From contig NZ_PYGD01000014.1 of assembly GCF_003014535.1 (NCBI RefSeq), forward strand, positions 62,001 to 126,000: 64,000 nt of DNA. The letters run 5' to 3'. Below the pieces are notes generated by a model. That model was not told the DNA's origin. It did no database searches and saw only the letters and a program-made list of their open reading frames with translations. Source of the stretch: Taibaiella chishuiensis. GTDB lineage: Bacteria > Bacteroidota > Bacteroidia > Chitinophagales > Chitinophagaceae. Shown here in pieces: positions 42,924 through 51,349 of this stretch. The position numbers and the translations under genes were made by a program. Numbering within the stretch: the stretch's first letter is position 1; every line of letters begins with the position of its first letter.

Positions 42924-44137
42924 AGCGTGCTATCCGCATCGCCGGCCGGGATATCTTCCTCCGGATTCCCCGGCTTGTCTGCTTTGCGCCCGGCATACAA
43001 TTCATACTCCAGCAACCGGCAGTCGATAGTACTGTTATAGAATTCGATCCGGCGGCTGGCCTTCAGGCCTATCTTCTTGGCCAGCTCCATATTGCCGGTA
43101 AATACATAACCGTAGTAGCCGCGGCATTTCTGTTTCATAAAGTCGCCTATGCGCGCATAGGTCGTTTCCAGCTCCCGGATATCGCCCAGCCGTTCTCCAT
43201 ACTCGGGGTTGATGATCATTACCCCCTGCTCCGTATCGGGCACCGCGGTATCTGCAAAGTCGCAAAGGCCAAATTCGATAAGGTCCTCCACTCCCGCAGC
43301 CCGCGCATTTTTACGGGCATTGCTGATGGCCTGGTCGCTATAGTCCGTTGCCATAATCTTTAAGCCCGGTACCTCCACGATCTGTTCTTCCAGGCGGCCT
43401 CTTTCCTCCAGGTATACATTTTCATCATAACCTACGAGGTGCATAAAAGCATAGTTGAGCCGGAACAGGCCCGGGCGGCTATTGGTGGCAATCAGCGCAG
43501 CTTCTATCGCCAGGGTACCCGATCCGCACATGGGATTGATAAACGGAGAAACGCGGTCCCAGCGCGAAGCCAATATGGTCGATGCGGCCAGGGCTTCCAG
43601 CATGGGCGCCCTGCCCGGTATTTTACGGTAGCCATGGCGTGCCAGCGAATCGCCCGAGGTATCGAGAAACACCTCGGCATAGTCCTGCTTCCAGAACAGG
43701 TGAATAACCGCACCGCGCAGCTCGGCGCCGGTTTCGGGCCTTATGCCTCTCTTGTTGCGCAGCCGGTCCACGATCGCATCTTTAACCCGCAGGTTGGCAT
43801 ACATGCTGTTGTTGATCGTTTCGTGCTGTACATTACTGGTTACGGAAAAATAACCGGGTTCGGGCAACAGGTCTTCCCAGACCAGGTCTACCAGGTTCTC
43901 GTAAATATCGTCGGGGTGCCGGGCCTCGAAACGGTCGAGGCTGAACAATACCTGGCTGGCGCAGCGCAGGTTCAGGTTAAGCCGGATACAATCGTTGAGG
44001 GTTCCCCGCAGGCGAAGGCCGGTAATAAAAGTTTCTTCGATATCAAAACCCATCTCCCGTACTTCCAGCTCCAGGTAAGGAGCCAGGCGTTTGTTACAGG
44101 TAACGGTGATCGGTGCTATAGTAGTAAATAAAGACAT
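42920..44137 (-). CDS. THUMP/UPF0020 23S rRNA methyltransferase (RlmL N-terminal-half type)
   Basis: The ATG at 44137 gives 405 residues; the frame opens at 44188 with non-family sequence. The protein has an N-terminal ferredoxin-like/THUMP part, then the UPF0020 SAM-dependent domain: FINPMCGSGTLAIEAALIA, IMATDYSDQAISNARKNA and the catalytic NPPY-type motif. Here that motif reads NPEYGERL with Glu instead of the second Pro. It probably makes N2-methylguanosine in 23S rRNA, like E. coli RlmL at G2445, but lacks the RlmK half. Reading is confident except for the unusual motif. Confidence 0.85.
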   Translation of the reverse strand: MSLFTTIAPITVTCNKRLAPYLELEVREMGFDIEETFITGLRLRGTLNDCIRLNLNLRCASQVLFSLDRFEARHPDDIYENLVDLVWEDLLPEPGYFSVTSNVQHETINNSMYANLRVKDAIVDRLRNKRGIRPETGAELRGAVIHLFWKQDYAEVFLDTSGDSLARHGYRKIPGRAPMLEALAASTILASRWDRVSPFINPMCGSGTLAIEAALIATNSRPGLFRLNYAFMHLVGYDENVYLEERGRLEEQIVEVPGLKIMATDYSDQAISNARKNARAAGVEDLIEFGLCDFADTAVPDTEQGVMIINPEYGERLGDIRELETTYARIGDFMKQKCRGYYGYVFTGNMELAKKIGLKASRRIEFYNSTIDCRLLEYELYAGRKADKPGNPEEDIPAGDADSTL

Positions 44138-44366
44138 GAACGGCAAAGGTAAAGCAGTTTCTACTTTATCCGTGAGCGACAACCGCATTATGTAAAAAAC
44201 TTACCGGCATCCTGATCATGTATTATGAACGACAGGGGCTTTAATAGCCCCCCTTACGGATAAAATATATCCTTTTTTGTACTTATGTTTGTAAGGTCCA
44301 TAATAGCACAGGATCGTGCAGTTGCACCATCCTTTCGTTTTTTTTTAACCCAAAACAAACCTGATT
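44138..44366. other. Intergenic region with a promoter for the T9SS remnant
   Basis: No gene is visible. A GGGGCT / AGCCCC hairpin lies at 44235-44251. TATGTTTG at 44284-44291 fits a -7 promoter box, 75 bases upstream of the ATG of the collapsed T9SS gene, so that remnant may still be transcribed. Confidence 0.4.
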
Positions 44367-44522
44367 ATGACAAACAAACACCGTTTTACCAGGATCGGGA
44401 TCCTGGCCAGCCTGCTTTGCGCAGGACTTGCACACCCCCTTTCAGCGGGGACCTGATTCCTCCATATCAGCGGTAAAGCTGGCACCATTACCAAACCGCT
44501 TGTGGTTACCCCGTACCGTTGA
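44367..44522 (+). pseudogene. Collapsed T9SS cargo gene: signal peptide fused to sorting tail
   Basis: An ATG at 44367 opens 29 codons (MTNKHRFTRIGILASLLCAG...) that look like a signal peptide and resemble the N-terminus of the next gene (MNHKLTRLAGAGMLACLLST). They end at TGA 44454-44456. The same frame then continues 21 codons, FLHISGKAGTITKPLVVTPY, which match the last residues of the neighbouring T9SS protein (FVHISGKNGTTTKSLVVVK), to a stop at 44522. The middle of the gene has been deleted, leaving its two ends joined with an in-frame stop. A terminator hairpin follows at 44529. Confidence 0.75.
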
Positions 44523-44528
44523 GCTTAT

Positions 44529-44547
44529 AACCGGCAATCCGGTTTTT
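44529..44547 (+). terminator. Terminator after the collapsed T9SS gene
   Basis: AACCGG / CCGGTT (44529-44534 and 44539-44544) with a 4-base loop is followed by TTT, 7 bases after the remnant's stop. Confidence 0.6.
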
Positions 44548-44552
44548 CTTAT

Positions 44553-44580
44553 AAAGCTACCGCTATAGACCGGTAGTTTT
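44553..44580 (+). repeat. Hairpin of the AAGCTACCG family, copy 1
   Basis: AAAGCTACCG (44553-44562) pairs with CGGTAGTTTT (44571-44580), one G-U pair. Two other copies lie at 46713 and 47051, all in gene-poor sequence around the T9SS gene. Confidence 0.7.
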
Positions 44581-44862
44581 GGTTTTGTAAGGAGCTTGCT
44601 GCATAGTCCGTTTACGTGCAACTACCGGTCGAATCTGCTCACCTGCTCGCCGGGAACACGCAGTAAAAAAATAGCAGTTTTTCTACGCAGGGTTTCCGCT
44701 ACTTTAGTAGCAGCTGCAAAAGCATAATATCTAACAAACTGGCAACTAAAAAATAAAATGCAACCATTAATTTGCTATAGATATTAACGTCATAAATAGC
44801 TATTTCTTTAAAATAAAGTACACCATACACAGACCTCTTTTTTTAACCAAACAAACACAAAC

Positions 44863-46437
44863 ATGAACCACAAACTTACCCGCTTAGCCGGAGCCGGGAT
44901 GCTGGCCTGCCTGCTCAGCACAGGGCTTGGTACTACTGCCCGTGCACAGAACATTATACCACCTTCGTTTGCCCAGCAGGGCCTTGCCCCTACGCCTAAC
45001 AATATGGCTACGATCAACGCCGCCATGATGGAATGCCCCGACTATGGCGGCAGAACGCTTGCAGCCGTAGTCACCAGCGAAATTAACGGCACCAATCTTT
45101 ACCTCAATTATGGCAACGGGGCCGTCACTTCGGGACCGATACCCGTAACCAGTGCCGGATGGGCCTGGGCCGATGTAACCATCGGCGACGACCCTGTTAT
45201 GCCCGGCAATCGTTATGTGGTTGTCGTTTCTTACCGCGAGTACTTTTCACCGGGCATGTATAACATCTATATCAGGCGCTTTATTGTAGAAGATCTTGCA
45301 GGGGCGATGACCGTTACCCCCTTTGCGCCCGCTATGATTGGCCTGGGTGACAATCCCAAAATCGACAACGTTGCCGATCCCGCGAATGCAGTTGGCCCCT
45401 ATCCGGGTATGACACAGTTCCTGGCAACCTATAACGTTATGACCGGTAGTACGGTCGGATACCACAAGGCCAATATGGATTTTACCGCTCCACAGGTCGG
45501 TACAATACCTCTAACCAACGGTTACAGGTTCATGGATGCAGCGGCTGTCCGGGACCTTGGTGTTAATGGCGGTGATGTATTTGCCTATGCTAGTGTACTC
45601 GGCAACAGTAATACCGAGCTGCGTGTTTATGAAAAGAACGTGACTACCGGTGCTGCTGCCACCTTTACAACGCTGCAGACCGGGCTGATGAGCTACTATT
45701 CGCGCATTGAGGCCCTGGGGCTCCGTGATGCAAACTCGGGCCTTAACGATGCCAAATGGGCGGTAACCACCAGCAGTAACCTGCGCAGGATTATGCTGTA
45801 CACCAACCTTACACCGCCTTACTATTGCAATCCGCAAGCCTATTTCAATACCGGTTCGCAGGAGTACCCGGCGCTGGCGTCCGGTATCGGCGCACTGGGC
45901 GGCCCACCGGCTAATATGGGCAATAGCCAATACACCTATGCCTGGGGCGCACCGACAATGGGCAACTACTATTCGCAGGCTATAGCTACAGACGGTACCC
46001 CGATTGCCCCGAACGACTTTCATGTGGTGAACAATTCCCCCTGCGTAATGCCGTCCGATCCGCCGGAGCTCATTGCCCTGTGCAATAGCGCCAATAGCGG
46101 TACCGACCTCTTCGTAGCCTGGAACGAAGGCAGCAGGGTTATGTACAAGCAATTAGACAATACGTTAGCATACCGGCCAACTGCCGTAAAAGATGCGCAA
46201 TCCTTTGCATCCCTGACGGTATCGCCCAACCCGGCCAAAGACAAGATCATCATCAGGACAACGGAAGAAGTAAACGGCGTGAGTATCGTAAATAGCGTCG
46301 GTGCGTTGGTTTCGCGTAAGAGCATTAAAACCGGCGAAACCACGCTCGATATCAGCAACCTCGCAGCAGGCACTTATTTCGTGCATATCAGTGGTAAAAA
46401 CGGAACGACTACCAAATCCCTGGTTGTTGTAAAATAG
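44863..46437 (+). CDS. T9SS cargo protein with type A C-terminal sorting domain
   Basis: The 524-residue precursor has a signal peptide (MNHKLTRLAGAGMLACLLST..., cut near A-R-A-Q, residue 29). The last 80 residues are a type A sorting domain: LTVSPNPAKDKIIIR, then strands ending in LDISNLAAGTYFVHISGKNG and a final basic VVVK. It should be exported by the type IX system and attached to or released from the cell surface. The middle contains repeated TYNVMTG-like and beta-rich segments that I cannot assign, perhaps a propeller. A terminator follows. Confidence 0.88.
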   Translation: MNHKLTRLAGAGMLACLLSTGLGTTARAQNIIPPSFAQQGLAPTPNNMATINAAMMECPDYGGRTLAAVVTSEINGTNLYLNYGNGAVTSGPIPVTSAGWAWADVTIGDDPVMPGNRYVVVVSYREYFSPGMYNIYIRRFIVEDLAGAMTVTPFAPAMIGLGDNPKIDNVADPANAVGPYPGMTQFLATYNVMTGSTVGYHKANMDFTAPQVGTIPLTNGYRFMDAAAVRDLGVNGGDVFAYASVLGNSNTELRVYEKNVTTGAAATFTTLQTGLMSYYSRIEALGLRDANSGLNDAKWAVTTSSNLRRIMLYTNLTPPYYCNPQAYFNTGSQEYPALASGIGALGGPPANMGNSQYTYAWGAPTMGNYYSQAIATDGTPIAPNDFHVVNNSPCVMPSDPPELIALCNSANSGTDLFVAWNEGSRVMYKQLDNTLAYRPTAVKDAQSFASLTVSPNPAKDKIIIRTTEEVNGVSIVNSVGALVSRKSIKTGETTLDISNLAAGTYFVHISGKNGTTTKSLVVVK

Positions 46438-46460
46438 ACGCCTTTCTATGGATTAAAACA

Positions 46461-46493
46461 GAGCTACTGCAACATCGTTGTAGTAGCTCTTTT
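46461..46493 (+). terminator. Terminator after the T9SS cargo gene
   Basis: The stem GAGCTACTGCAAC / GTTGTAGTAGCTC (46461-46473 and 46477-46489, one wobble pair) has a 3-base loop and is followed by TTTT. Confidence 0.85.
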
Positions 46494-46579
46494 GCATTAG
46501 CGCATAACATAAATTCACACTAATTGGGAATGCAACCATACATTAACACAAATTAGAATACCGAAAACACAATTAACTA

Positions 46580-46740
46580 TAGATTTGTAGGATCAAACAG
46601 GATAACAATAAAACGGTACCGGGCGATCCGCGTACCGGGTTTATAAAGAAGGTGCAGCCTTACAGGGCCACCGGCAAATACACAGGTAACAGTGTGCATG
46701 TCGTGCAAAATGAAGCTACCGTCGCAGTACGGTAGCTTTT
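46580..46740 (+). ncRNA. Possible small RNA between a promoter box and a terminator
   Basis: TAGATTTG at 46580-46587 fits a -7 promoter box. The stretch after it has no good ORF, contains a hairpin around GGTAC...GTACC (46613-46638), and ends in AAGCTACCGT / ACGGTAGCTT (46713-46722 and 46729-46738) with a T run. The layout suits a transcript of about 145 bases. No -33 element is clear, so the call is weak. Confidence 0.35.
46713..46740 (+). terminator. Hairpin of the AAGCTACCG family, copy 2, terminator-like
   Basis: A 10-bp stem AAGCTACCGT / ACGGTAGCTT with a 6-base loop ends in TTTT. It is nearly identical to the hairpin at 47051 (both read CTACCGTCGCA into the loop). Confidence 0.7.
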
Positions 46741-47050
46741 AATTTTTTGGTTAGCCAGTGATGTGATCCGTGAAATTCATTTTTTTTCGCAGCGCCGCGC
46801 CACTGCGAGACCTCAAACAGGCCGGCCGATTTTCGCCGCGACGGCTACTGTAAGGGACGTTGCGAACGGGGGCAGTTTATCTCGCCGGCAGGGATATGCG
46901 TTTGATGCTATTTACTACTGTTGTTCCCTGCCTTCCACAGGGCCGCTTTGCAGGAGCCCCTGCGGGGACATCTAAGGTATCCTGGTTCATCACGAAAACA
47001 AATCTTATCTCCCGTTCTGCAATGCCTGTTGCATCCGCACCGGCACAGTA
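46741..47050. other. Gene-free stretch, possibly decayed
   Basis: Several short frames of 60-70 codons overlap here in different frames on the plus strand, but none has a start, composition or similarity that convinces. It lies between two near-identical hairpins (46713 and 47051), so it could be the remains of a lost gene. I see nothing functional in it. Confidence 0.4.
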
Positions 47051-47079
47051 AAAGCTACCGTCGCAAGACGGTAGCTTTT
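47051..47079. terminator. Hairpin of the AAGCTACCG family, copy 3, bidirectional terminator
   Basis: A perfect 12-bp stem AAAGCTACCGTC / GACGGTAGCTTT (47051-47062 and 47067-47078) has a GCAA loop and a T run on the plus strand. It sits right after the stop of the small minus-strand gene at 47087 and can also serve it. Confidence 0.75.
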
Positions 47080-47086
47080 ATAGTTA

Positions 47087-47266
47087 TTACTCTTTCTTTT
47101 TGGGAGGGGTATGATGCTCTTTTTTATTGTGCGTAGTATCATCGCCCTTATCATCCTGTTCTTCTCCCTCGCGGTGATCGAGATTATCCCGCACATCGGG
47201 TCTCGCCTTACGGTTATCCGGGTTGATGTGTTTGTCCGGTACCTGCGGTTTTACTTGACCTTTCAT
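47087..47266 (-). CDS. Small charged protein of unknown function
   Basis: A 59-codon frame on the minus strand runs from ATG 47266 to stop 47087. The peptide is highly charged and polar, rich in Lys, Asp, His and Pro (MKGQVKPQVPDKHINPDNRK... ends HHTPPKKKE), without hydrophobic segment. Similar short disordered proteins are common in Bacteroidota. The third AAGCTACCG hairpin follows the stop at once, as expected of a real gene. Function unknown. Confidence 0.6.
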   Translation of the reverse strand: MKGQVKPQVPDKHINPDNRKARPDVRDNLDHREGEEQDDKGDDTTHNKKEHHTPPKKKE

Positions 47267-47554
47267 AACGTTGTCTGTTTTTGGTAAAAAATAAACCGGA
47301 ACGCTGGCCTGCTCTTACTACAATATCACCGGGTTTAAGTTGCATCGTATCTGCTAAAATCTGCGCCAGACAATACTTCTATACCTGTAAATGGTTCATA
47401 CCTATGGGAATCCGGGTACTGTTTTTTTACAGCCTTACCAGTGCCGACAAGGCATCGGCCTAAAAAGGCCCCGTGATACTAACCACAATTGATTGGCCTG
47501 ACCGGCGGTTTTGCTTAATATTGTACCCCGTTTTACCAAGTCCGTATTTCTTTT

Positions 47555-48454
47555 ATGTTCCCGATTGCATATCACCCGGTATACCGGCACCCGGTACCGG
47601 AAGGGCACCGTTTCCCGATGGATAAATACGAACTGCTACCCTTACAGTTGCTGCGCGAGGGCATCGTATCGGAGACTGATTTCTTTAGTCCTGCACCGGT
47701 GGCCCTGGAGGCCGTATACGCGGTACACCAGCAGGCATATATCGACGATTTCCTGCAGGGCAGGCTGAGTACCCAGGCTGCAAGGCGCATCGGCTTTGAA
47801 CAATCGCCCCTGCTGGTCGAACGGGAGCTACGCCTTACCCAGGGCACGCTGAGCGGCGCGCTGCGAGCCCTCGATACGGGCATCGCCTTTAATATTGCCG
47901 GCGGCACCCACCATGCCTGCTACGATTATGGCGAAGGCTTCTGCATGATCAACGACCAAGCTGTAGCGGCGCAATACCTGCTCGATCATACCACGATCCG
48001 TAAAGTACTGATCATCGACCTGGATGTGCACCAGGGCAATGGCACCGCAAACATCTTCCGGCACGAAACACGGGTGTTTACGTTCTCCATGCATGGCGCC
48101 AATAATTATCCATTCCGGAAGGAACAATCCGACCTGGATATCGGTCTGCCCGACGGCACTACCGACAGCGATTACCTGCACCTGCTGCAACAAACGCTCC
48201 CCCGCCTGATCGACAAGGTACAGCCGGGTTTTATTTTCTACCAGGCCGGTGTAGACATTCTCGATACCGATAAAATGGGCCGTATGGCCTGTACCCTTTC
48301 CGGCTGCCGGCAACGGGACGAACTGGTGCTCGCTACGGCACAACGGCATGGCATTCCCCTGCAATGCAGTATGGGCGGCGGTTACGCTCCCGACATCCGT
48401 ACGATTATAGAAGCCCATGCCAATACCTATAGGGTAGCTAAGGCCCTGTACTAA
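47555..48454 (+). CDS. Histone-deacetylase/AcuC-family deacetylase
   Basis: The 299-residue cytoplasmic protein has the arginase/deacetylase-fold motifs: active-site His pair GGTHHA (His119-His120), zinc ligands in LIIDLDVHQGNGT (Asp157, His159) and Asp239 in LDTDKMGRM, plus the SMGGGYAPD segment near the end. The family removes acetyl groups from lysine side chains, acetoin-linked acetylated proteins or polyamines. The substrate here is unknown. The 288-base region between the small gene at 47087 and this gene shows no other gene. Confidence 0.88.
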   Translation: MFPIAYHPVYRHPVPEGHRFPMDKYELLPLQLLREGIVSETDFFSPAPVALEAVYAVHQQAYIDDFLQGRLSTQAARRIGFEQSPLLVERELRLTQGTLSGALRALDTGIAFNIAGGTHHACYDYGEGFCMINDQAVAAQYLLDHTTIRKVLIIDLDVHQGNGTANIFRHETRVFTFSMHGANNYPFRKEQSDLDIGLPDGTTDSDYLHLLQQTLPRLIDKVQPGFIFYQAGVDILDTDKMGRMACTLSGCRQRDELVLATAQRHGIPLQCSMGGGYAPDIRTIIEAHANTYRVAKALY

Positions 48455-48572
48455 AATACGGAGCGCCCCGGAGCCTGAACAATCAGGCCGGAACCGCCTT
48501 GCAGGTCTGTTTGCCGTTACAGGTACGATTATCTTAAGTATCGAATACACTCTCTACAGTAATGCTATAAAA

Positions 48573-48600
48573 AAGAAGGCCGCGCATGCGCGGCCTTCTT
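48573..48600. terminator. Bidirectional terminator between convergent genes
   Basis: A perfect 14-bp inverted repeat AAGAAGGCCGCGCA / TGCGCGGCCTTCTT without spacer lies between the deacetylase-family gene and the minus-strand T9SS gene and is flanked by A and T runs. Confidence 0.85.
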
Positions 48601-48617
48601 CCGGTTATTAGGATACT

Positions 48618-51329
48618 TTATTGTTTAACGAATTTAAACACCTGTTTTGTGCCATCAGCACGGCTCAGGTGCATGATATACACGCCCGGTGCAAATTTTT
48701 TAACATCGACGGCGTAGGGTGCTGTGCCGATGAGTTTATGCCCGGCGCTATATAGCTTCCTGCCGGTTGCATCATAGACCGAGATATCGGTCCTTGTTTC
48801 CTCTGGCGACATGAACCGGATAAAAAGCTGATCATTCGTCGGGTTGGGATAAATAAAGAAGTTGTCCGCCATAATCGTTGCTTCTACGGGGGCAGGATCT
48901 GCCGGCCTAGCCAGCGCCCTGTCTCTATAGGCCTGCGATTGGCACTTAGCCAGTATACCTGCTTTGCTTTCGTGTGCCGATTCGAGGGTGCCATCGCAGG
49001 GAATGTAGCGGGAAATATTCAGCGACGAATTGCCCGTTGCCGGAGAAAAGAAAGTGGCATTGGTCGCAATCATACTCCCGGCATAAAGATGCACGTTATT
49101 GCCCAGGAAGACATTGTCTTTGATAATGATCGTATCGCGTGCGTAGAGGTTCTTGTTTACCGATACCTGCTCCAGCGTGATATTTTTAGGTGCGTTGATC
49201 AAAGTCGGAAAGACCGGATCTGACTCGAAGCTATGCGGGTAGTAATTATAAATCGGGCTATTGGGTTCAAGATAGCGGTCAAGGTTATAATACAGGTTGC
49301 TATACCCCGGGGCCGGCTGCGCCTCTTCTTTAGCCTTAGACATATCGTAGGACATGATTATGGTGGTAACGTCGTCGTCGACGCGGTTCTTTTTCCGGAG
49401 TTTAAATACCACCTTCAGGATAATATCCGGTGTCTTGTTCCGGCAGCAAATATCATTAGAAGTCTGGTTGGGATCAGTCTTGGTATGATAATACATATTG
49501 AAAGCAACATTGCGCATACACTGGATCGGCGCATAGGGCGTTCTTATCCTGTATTTGCCCTGTGCAGGCTTCTGCGCGCCGCTGTTGGCCATATAATCAA
49601 AATAGCCACTGGACAGGTAGTCCGTTTCCCAGCCTGCATCTTCCATCCTTTGCGGGATATTATCCGCATGGCTATCCGGCCGGCCAAACTCCACCGGCAT
49701 CTGGTCTACATCCCGCCATAGATTGGTACTGTAGGGCGGGCGACGGAAAATCACTTTGCCGGAATCACTGCCGAATTCAAGGATATATGTAGCCTCTGCA
49801 CTGATCAGTTCCAGGTTAGCTGCCGGGTTCAGCACATATTTGAGATCACCGCTCATCCGGTATTGGCGTATATTGGGAATAAACTCGGCCGCCGCGGCAT
49901 TGATACTACTCAACTGGTAAGGATTCCAGCTCGGAGCCTTCGGCGCGTATTGCACATATTCCAGCGTCGGGATGTCCAGTATGTTAACTACACCGAGTAT
50001 ATTATTATAATCCGGGATACCGTTGCCGGGAGGCCCTGTTCTAGAGCCGGGAGTTGCAAAACTATAAGTGGTGATCGGGTTTGTTTTCTTGATGGTGCCA
50101 TTAAGGGTCATATCCACCGAATAGGTCGTGGGTGTCGGCAAGGGAGCGTCCGTTTTGTTTGGTTTGCTCAGGTTGGTAAAAAAATCGATCAGCCCGATGG
50201 CAGCACCCACATAAGGAACAGCAGACGCCACACTCTTAAATGCCTCGAGCTGGTTAGCCCCGTAGCCCAGTCCCTGCAGGAATTGCACGCCCTCTTTACT
50301 TTTTTTCAATGCCTCTACATTAGGGGCAACCGTTCCGCTTACCCCGGGGAGGGTAATTCCACCCGGATGTCTCTTCTTAAGCATGGTATCGATCTTTCTT
50401 ACCAGGTAATCATCTACTTCACCGATACCCTTTTCAAAATTCTTCCGGTAGCCATCAAAGGTTTTATAACTTTCAAAACCTTTCTGCAGGCCTTGAATCA
50501 CCATTTGTTCGTTGGGCCCCCAATAACCATTCATACCGATCGCATTGGTAGACGTACCTGGGTGCATGTTGATTACTGCATTTTCATAAAGTTTTCCATT
50601 GATCTTGGCCTCGATAAGCGCATCTTCATTAGCGATCAGGCGAATGGTAATGCGGCTAAGCTCCGTCATGCCACAGGAACAGGGGTCATAAGCGGCGGGG
50701 AAGTCGGCAAAAAACCAATACCGGTCGCGGTTATCGAGATAGTTGGGTACCCGCATACTGCTTTGCGTTTCCAGGAATACAACCGGCTTGCCTATCGGGC
50801 TTACATGTTGCAACAGGGCAGTTCTGCGCGGACTGTTGAGGAAGGACAATTCGAGATAGGCGCCGGTAAGATTCAACGATGCAGCCTTGCTGGTAAGCAT
50901 AAAAAAAACGCGGATCTTGCCCGTATAGCGGTTATACAATGCGAAAAAAGGATTTTCAACATTTTTATCTATCGGGGGACCAGGCAGCCCGAACTCTTTG
51001 ATAAGCAACTCCCAACCGTCTTCCGGCTTATGGTCTTTGAGCGAAGGGGCTAAATCCTGGAGATCCGTAAGGTTCAGGTTATTAAATGCGCTGGCGCTGC
51101 CCTGCGCATACATCGGAAGCGTAATCGAGAAAGGAGGGGCCGTACCTGTTGCAGGATTATTGTCATCTTTCAGATAAGCGGAAGCTAACTCCTGCGTCCA
51201 GTCGAAGGTGTTCAAGCTTCCGGTTGCGCCGGGCTTCGTAGTAATGGTATTGATGTTATCCCAACAATACTGAGCCTGCGCCCGGCCCATAGCCAGTATA
51301 CCGACCAGTAATAAAATTTTTGTTTTCAT
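48618..51329 (-). CDS. Large T9SS cargo protein, function unknown
   Basis: The 903-residue precursor has a signal peptide (cleavage near R-A-Q-A-Q, residue 19) and a C-terminal type A sorting domain: NFFIYPNPTNDQLFIRF, then a YDATGRKLYSAG strand and FAPGVYIMHLSRADGTKQ...VKQ. The body shows a helical segment around residues 290-400 (MLKKRHPGGITLPG..., AFKSVASAVPYVGAAIGLIDFF) and beta-rich flanks. I do not recognise the central family. It is the last of three minus-strand genes with gaps of 20 and 43 bases, and may work with the small lipoprotein and the secreted protein upstream. Confidence 0.85.
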   Translation of the reverse strand: MKTKILLLVGILAMGRAQAQYCWDNINTITTKPGATGSLNTFDWTQELASAYLKDDNNPATGTAPPFSITLPMYAQGSASAFNNLNLTDLQDLAPSLKDHKPEDGWELLIKEFGLPGPPIDKNVENPFFALYNRYTGKIRVFFMLTSKAASLNLTGAYLELSFLNSPRRTALLQHVSPIGKPVVFLETQSSMRVPNYLDNRDRYWFFADFPAAYDPCSCGMTELSRITIRLIANEDALIEAKINGKLYENAVINMHPGTSTNAIGMNGYWGPNEQMVIQGLQKGFESYKTFDGYRKNFEKGIGEVDDYLVRKIDTMLKKRHPGGITLPGVSGTVAPNVEALKKSKEGVQFLQGLGYGANQLEAFKSVASAVPYVGAAIGLIDFFTNLSKPNKTDAPLPTPTTYSVDMTLNGTIKKTNPITTYSFATPGSRTGPPGNGIPDYNNILGVVNILDIPTLEYVQYAPKAPSWNPYQLSSINAAAAEFIPNIRQYRMSGDLKYVLNPAANLELISAEATYILEFGSDSGKVIFRRPPYSTNLWRDVDQMPVEFGRPDSHADNIPQRMEDAGWETDYLSSGYFDYMANSGAQKPAQGKYRIRTPYAPIQCMRNVAFNMYYHTKTDPNQTSNDICCRNKTPDIILKVVFKLRKKNRVDDDVTTIIMSYDMSKAKEEAQPAPGYSNLYYNLDRYLEPNSPIYNYYPHSFESDPVFPTLINAPKNITLEQVSVNKNLYARDTIIIKDNVFLGNNVHLYAGSMIATNATFFSPATGNSSLNISRYIPCDGTLESAHESKAGILAKCQSQAYRDRALARPADPAPVEATIMADNFFIYPNPTNDQLFIRFMSPEETRTDISVYDATGRKLYSAGHKLIGTAPYAVDVKKFAPGVYIMHLSRADGTKQVFKFVKQ

Positions 51330-51349
51330 TTTCGTAGCATTTCAGTTAT

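Larger units (their letters stand above)
44523..44862. other. Intergenic region with no gene, one repeated hairpin
   Basis: Apart from the terminator at 44529 it contains the first of three similar hairpins (AAAGCTACCG at 44553-44562 pairing with CGGTAGTTTT at 44571-44580). The second half is A+T-rich and leads into the next T9SS gene. No ORF is convincing. Confidence 0.6.

Noticed and set aside
46860-47051. Plus-strand ORF of 63 codons between the repeated hairpins
   Set aside because: The start lies in sequence without a ribosome-binding signal and overlaps other chance frames. It ends directly before the hairpin and shows no similarity that I recognise.
49863-51053. Plus-strand frame of 396 codons antisense to the large T9SS cargo
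   Set aside because: The minus-strand frame has a signal peptide and sorting domain; this one has neither.
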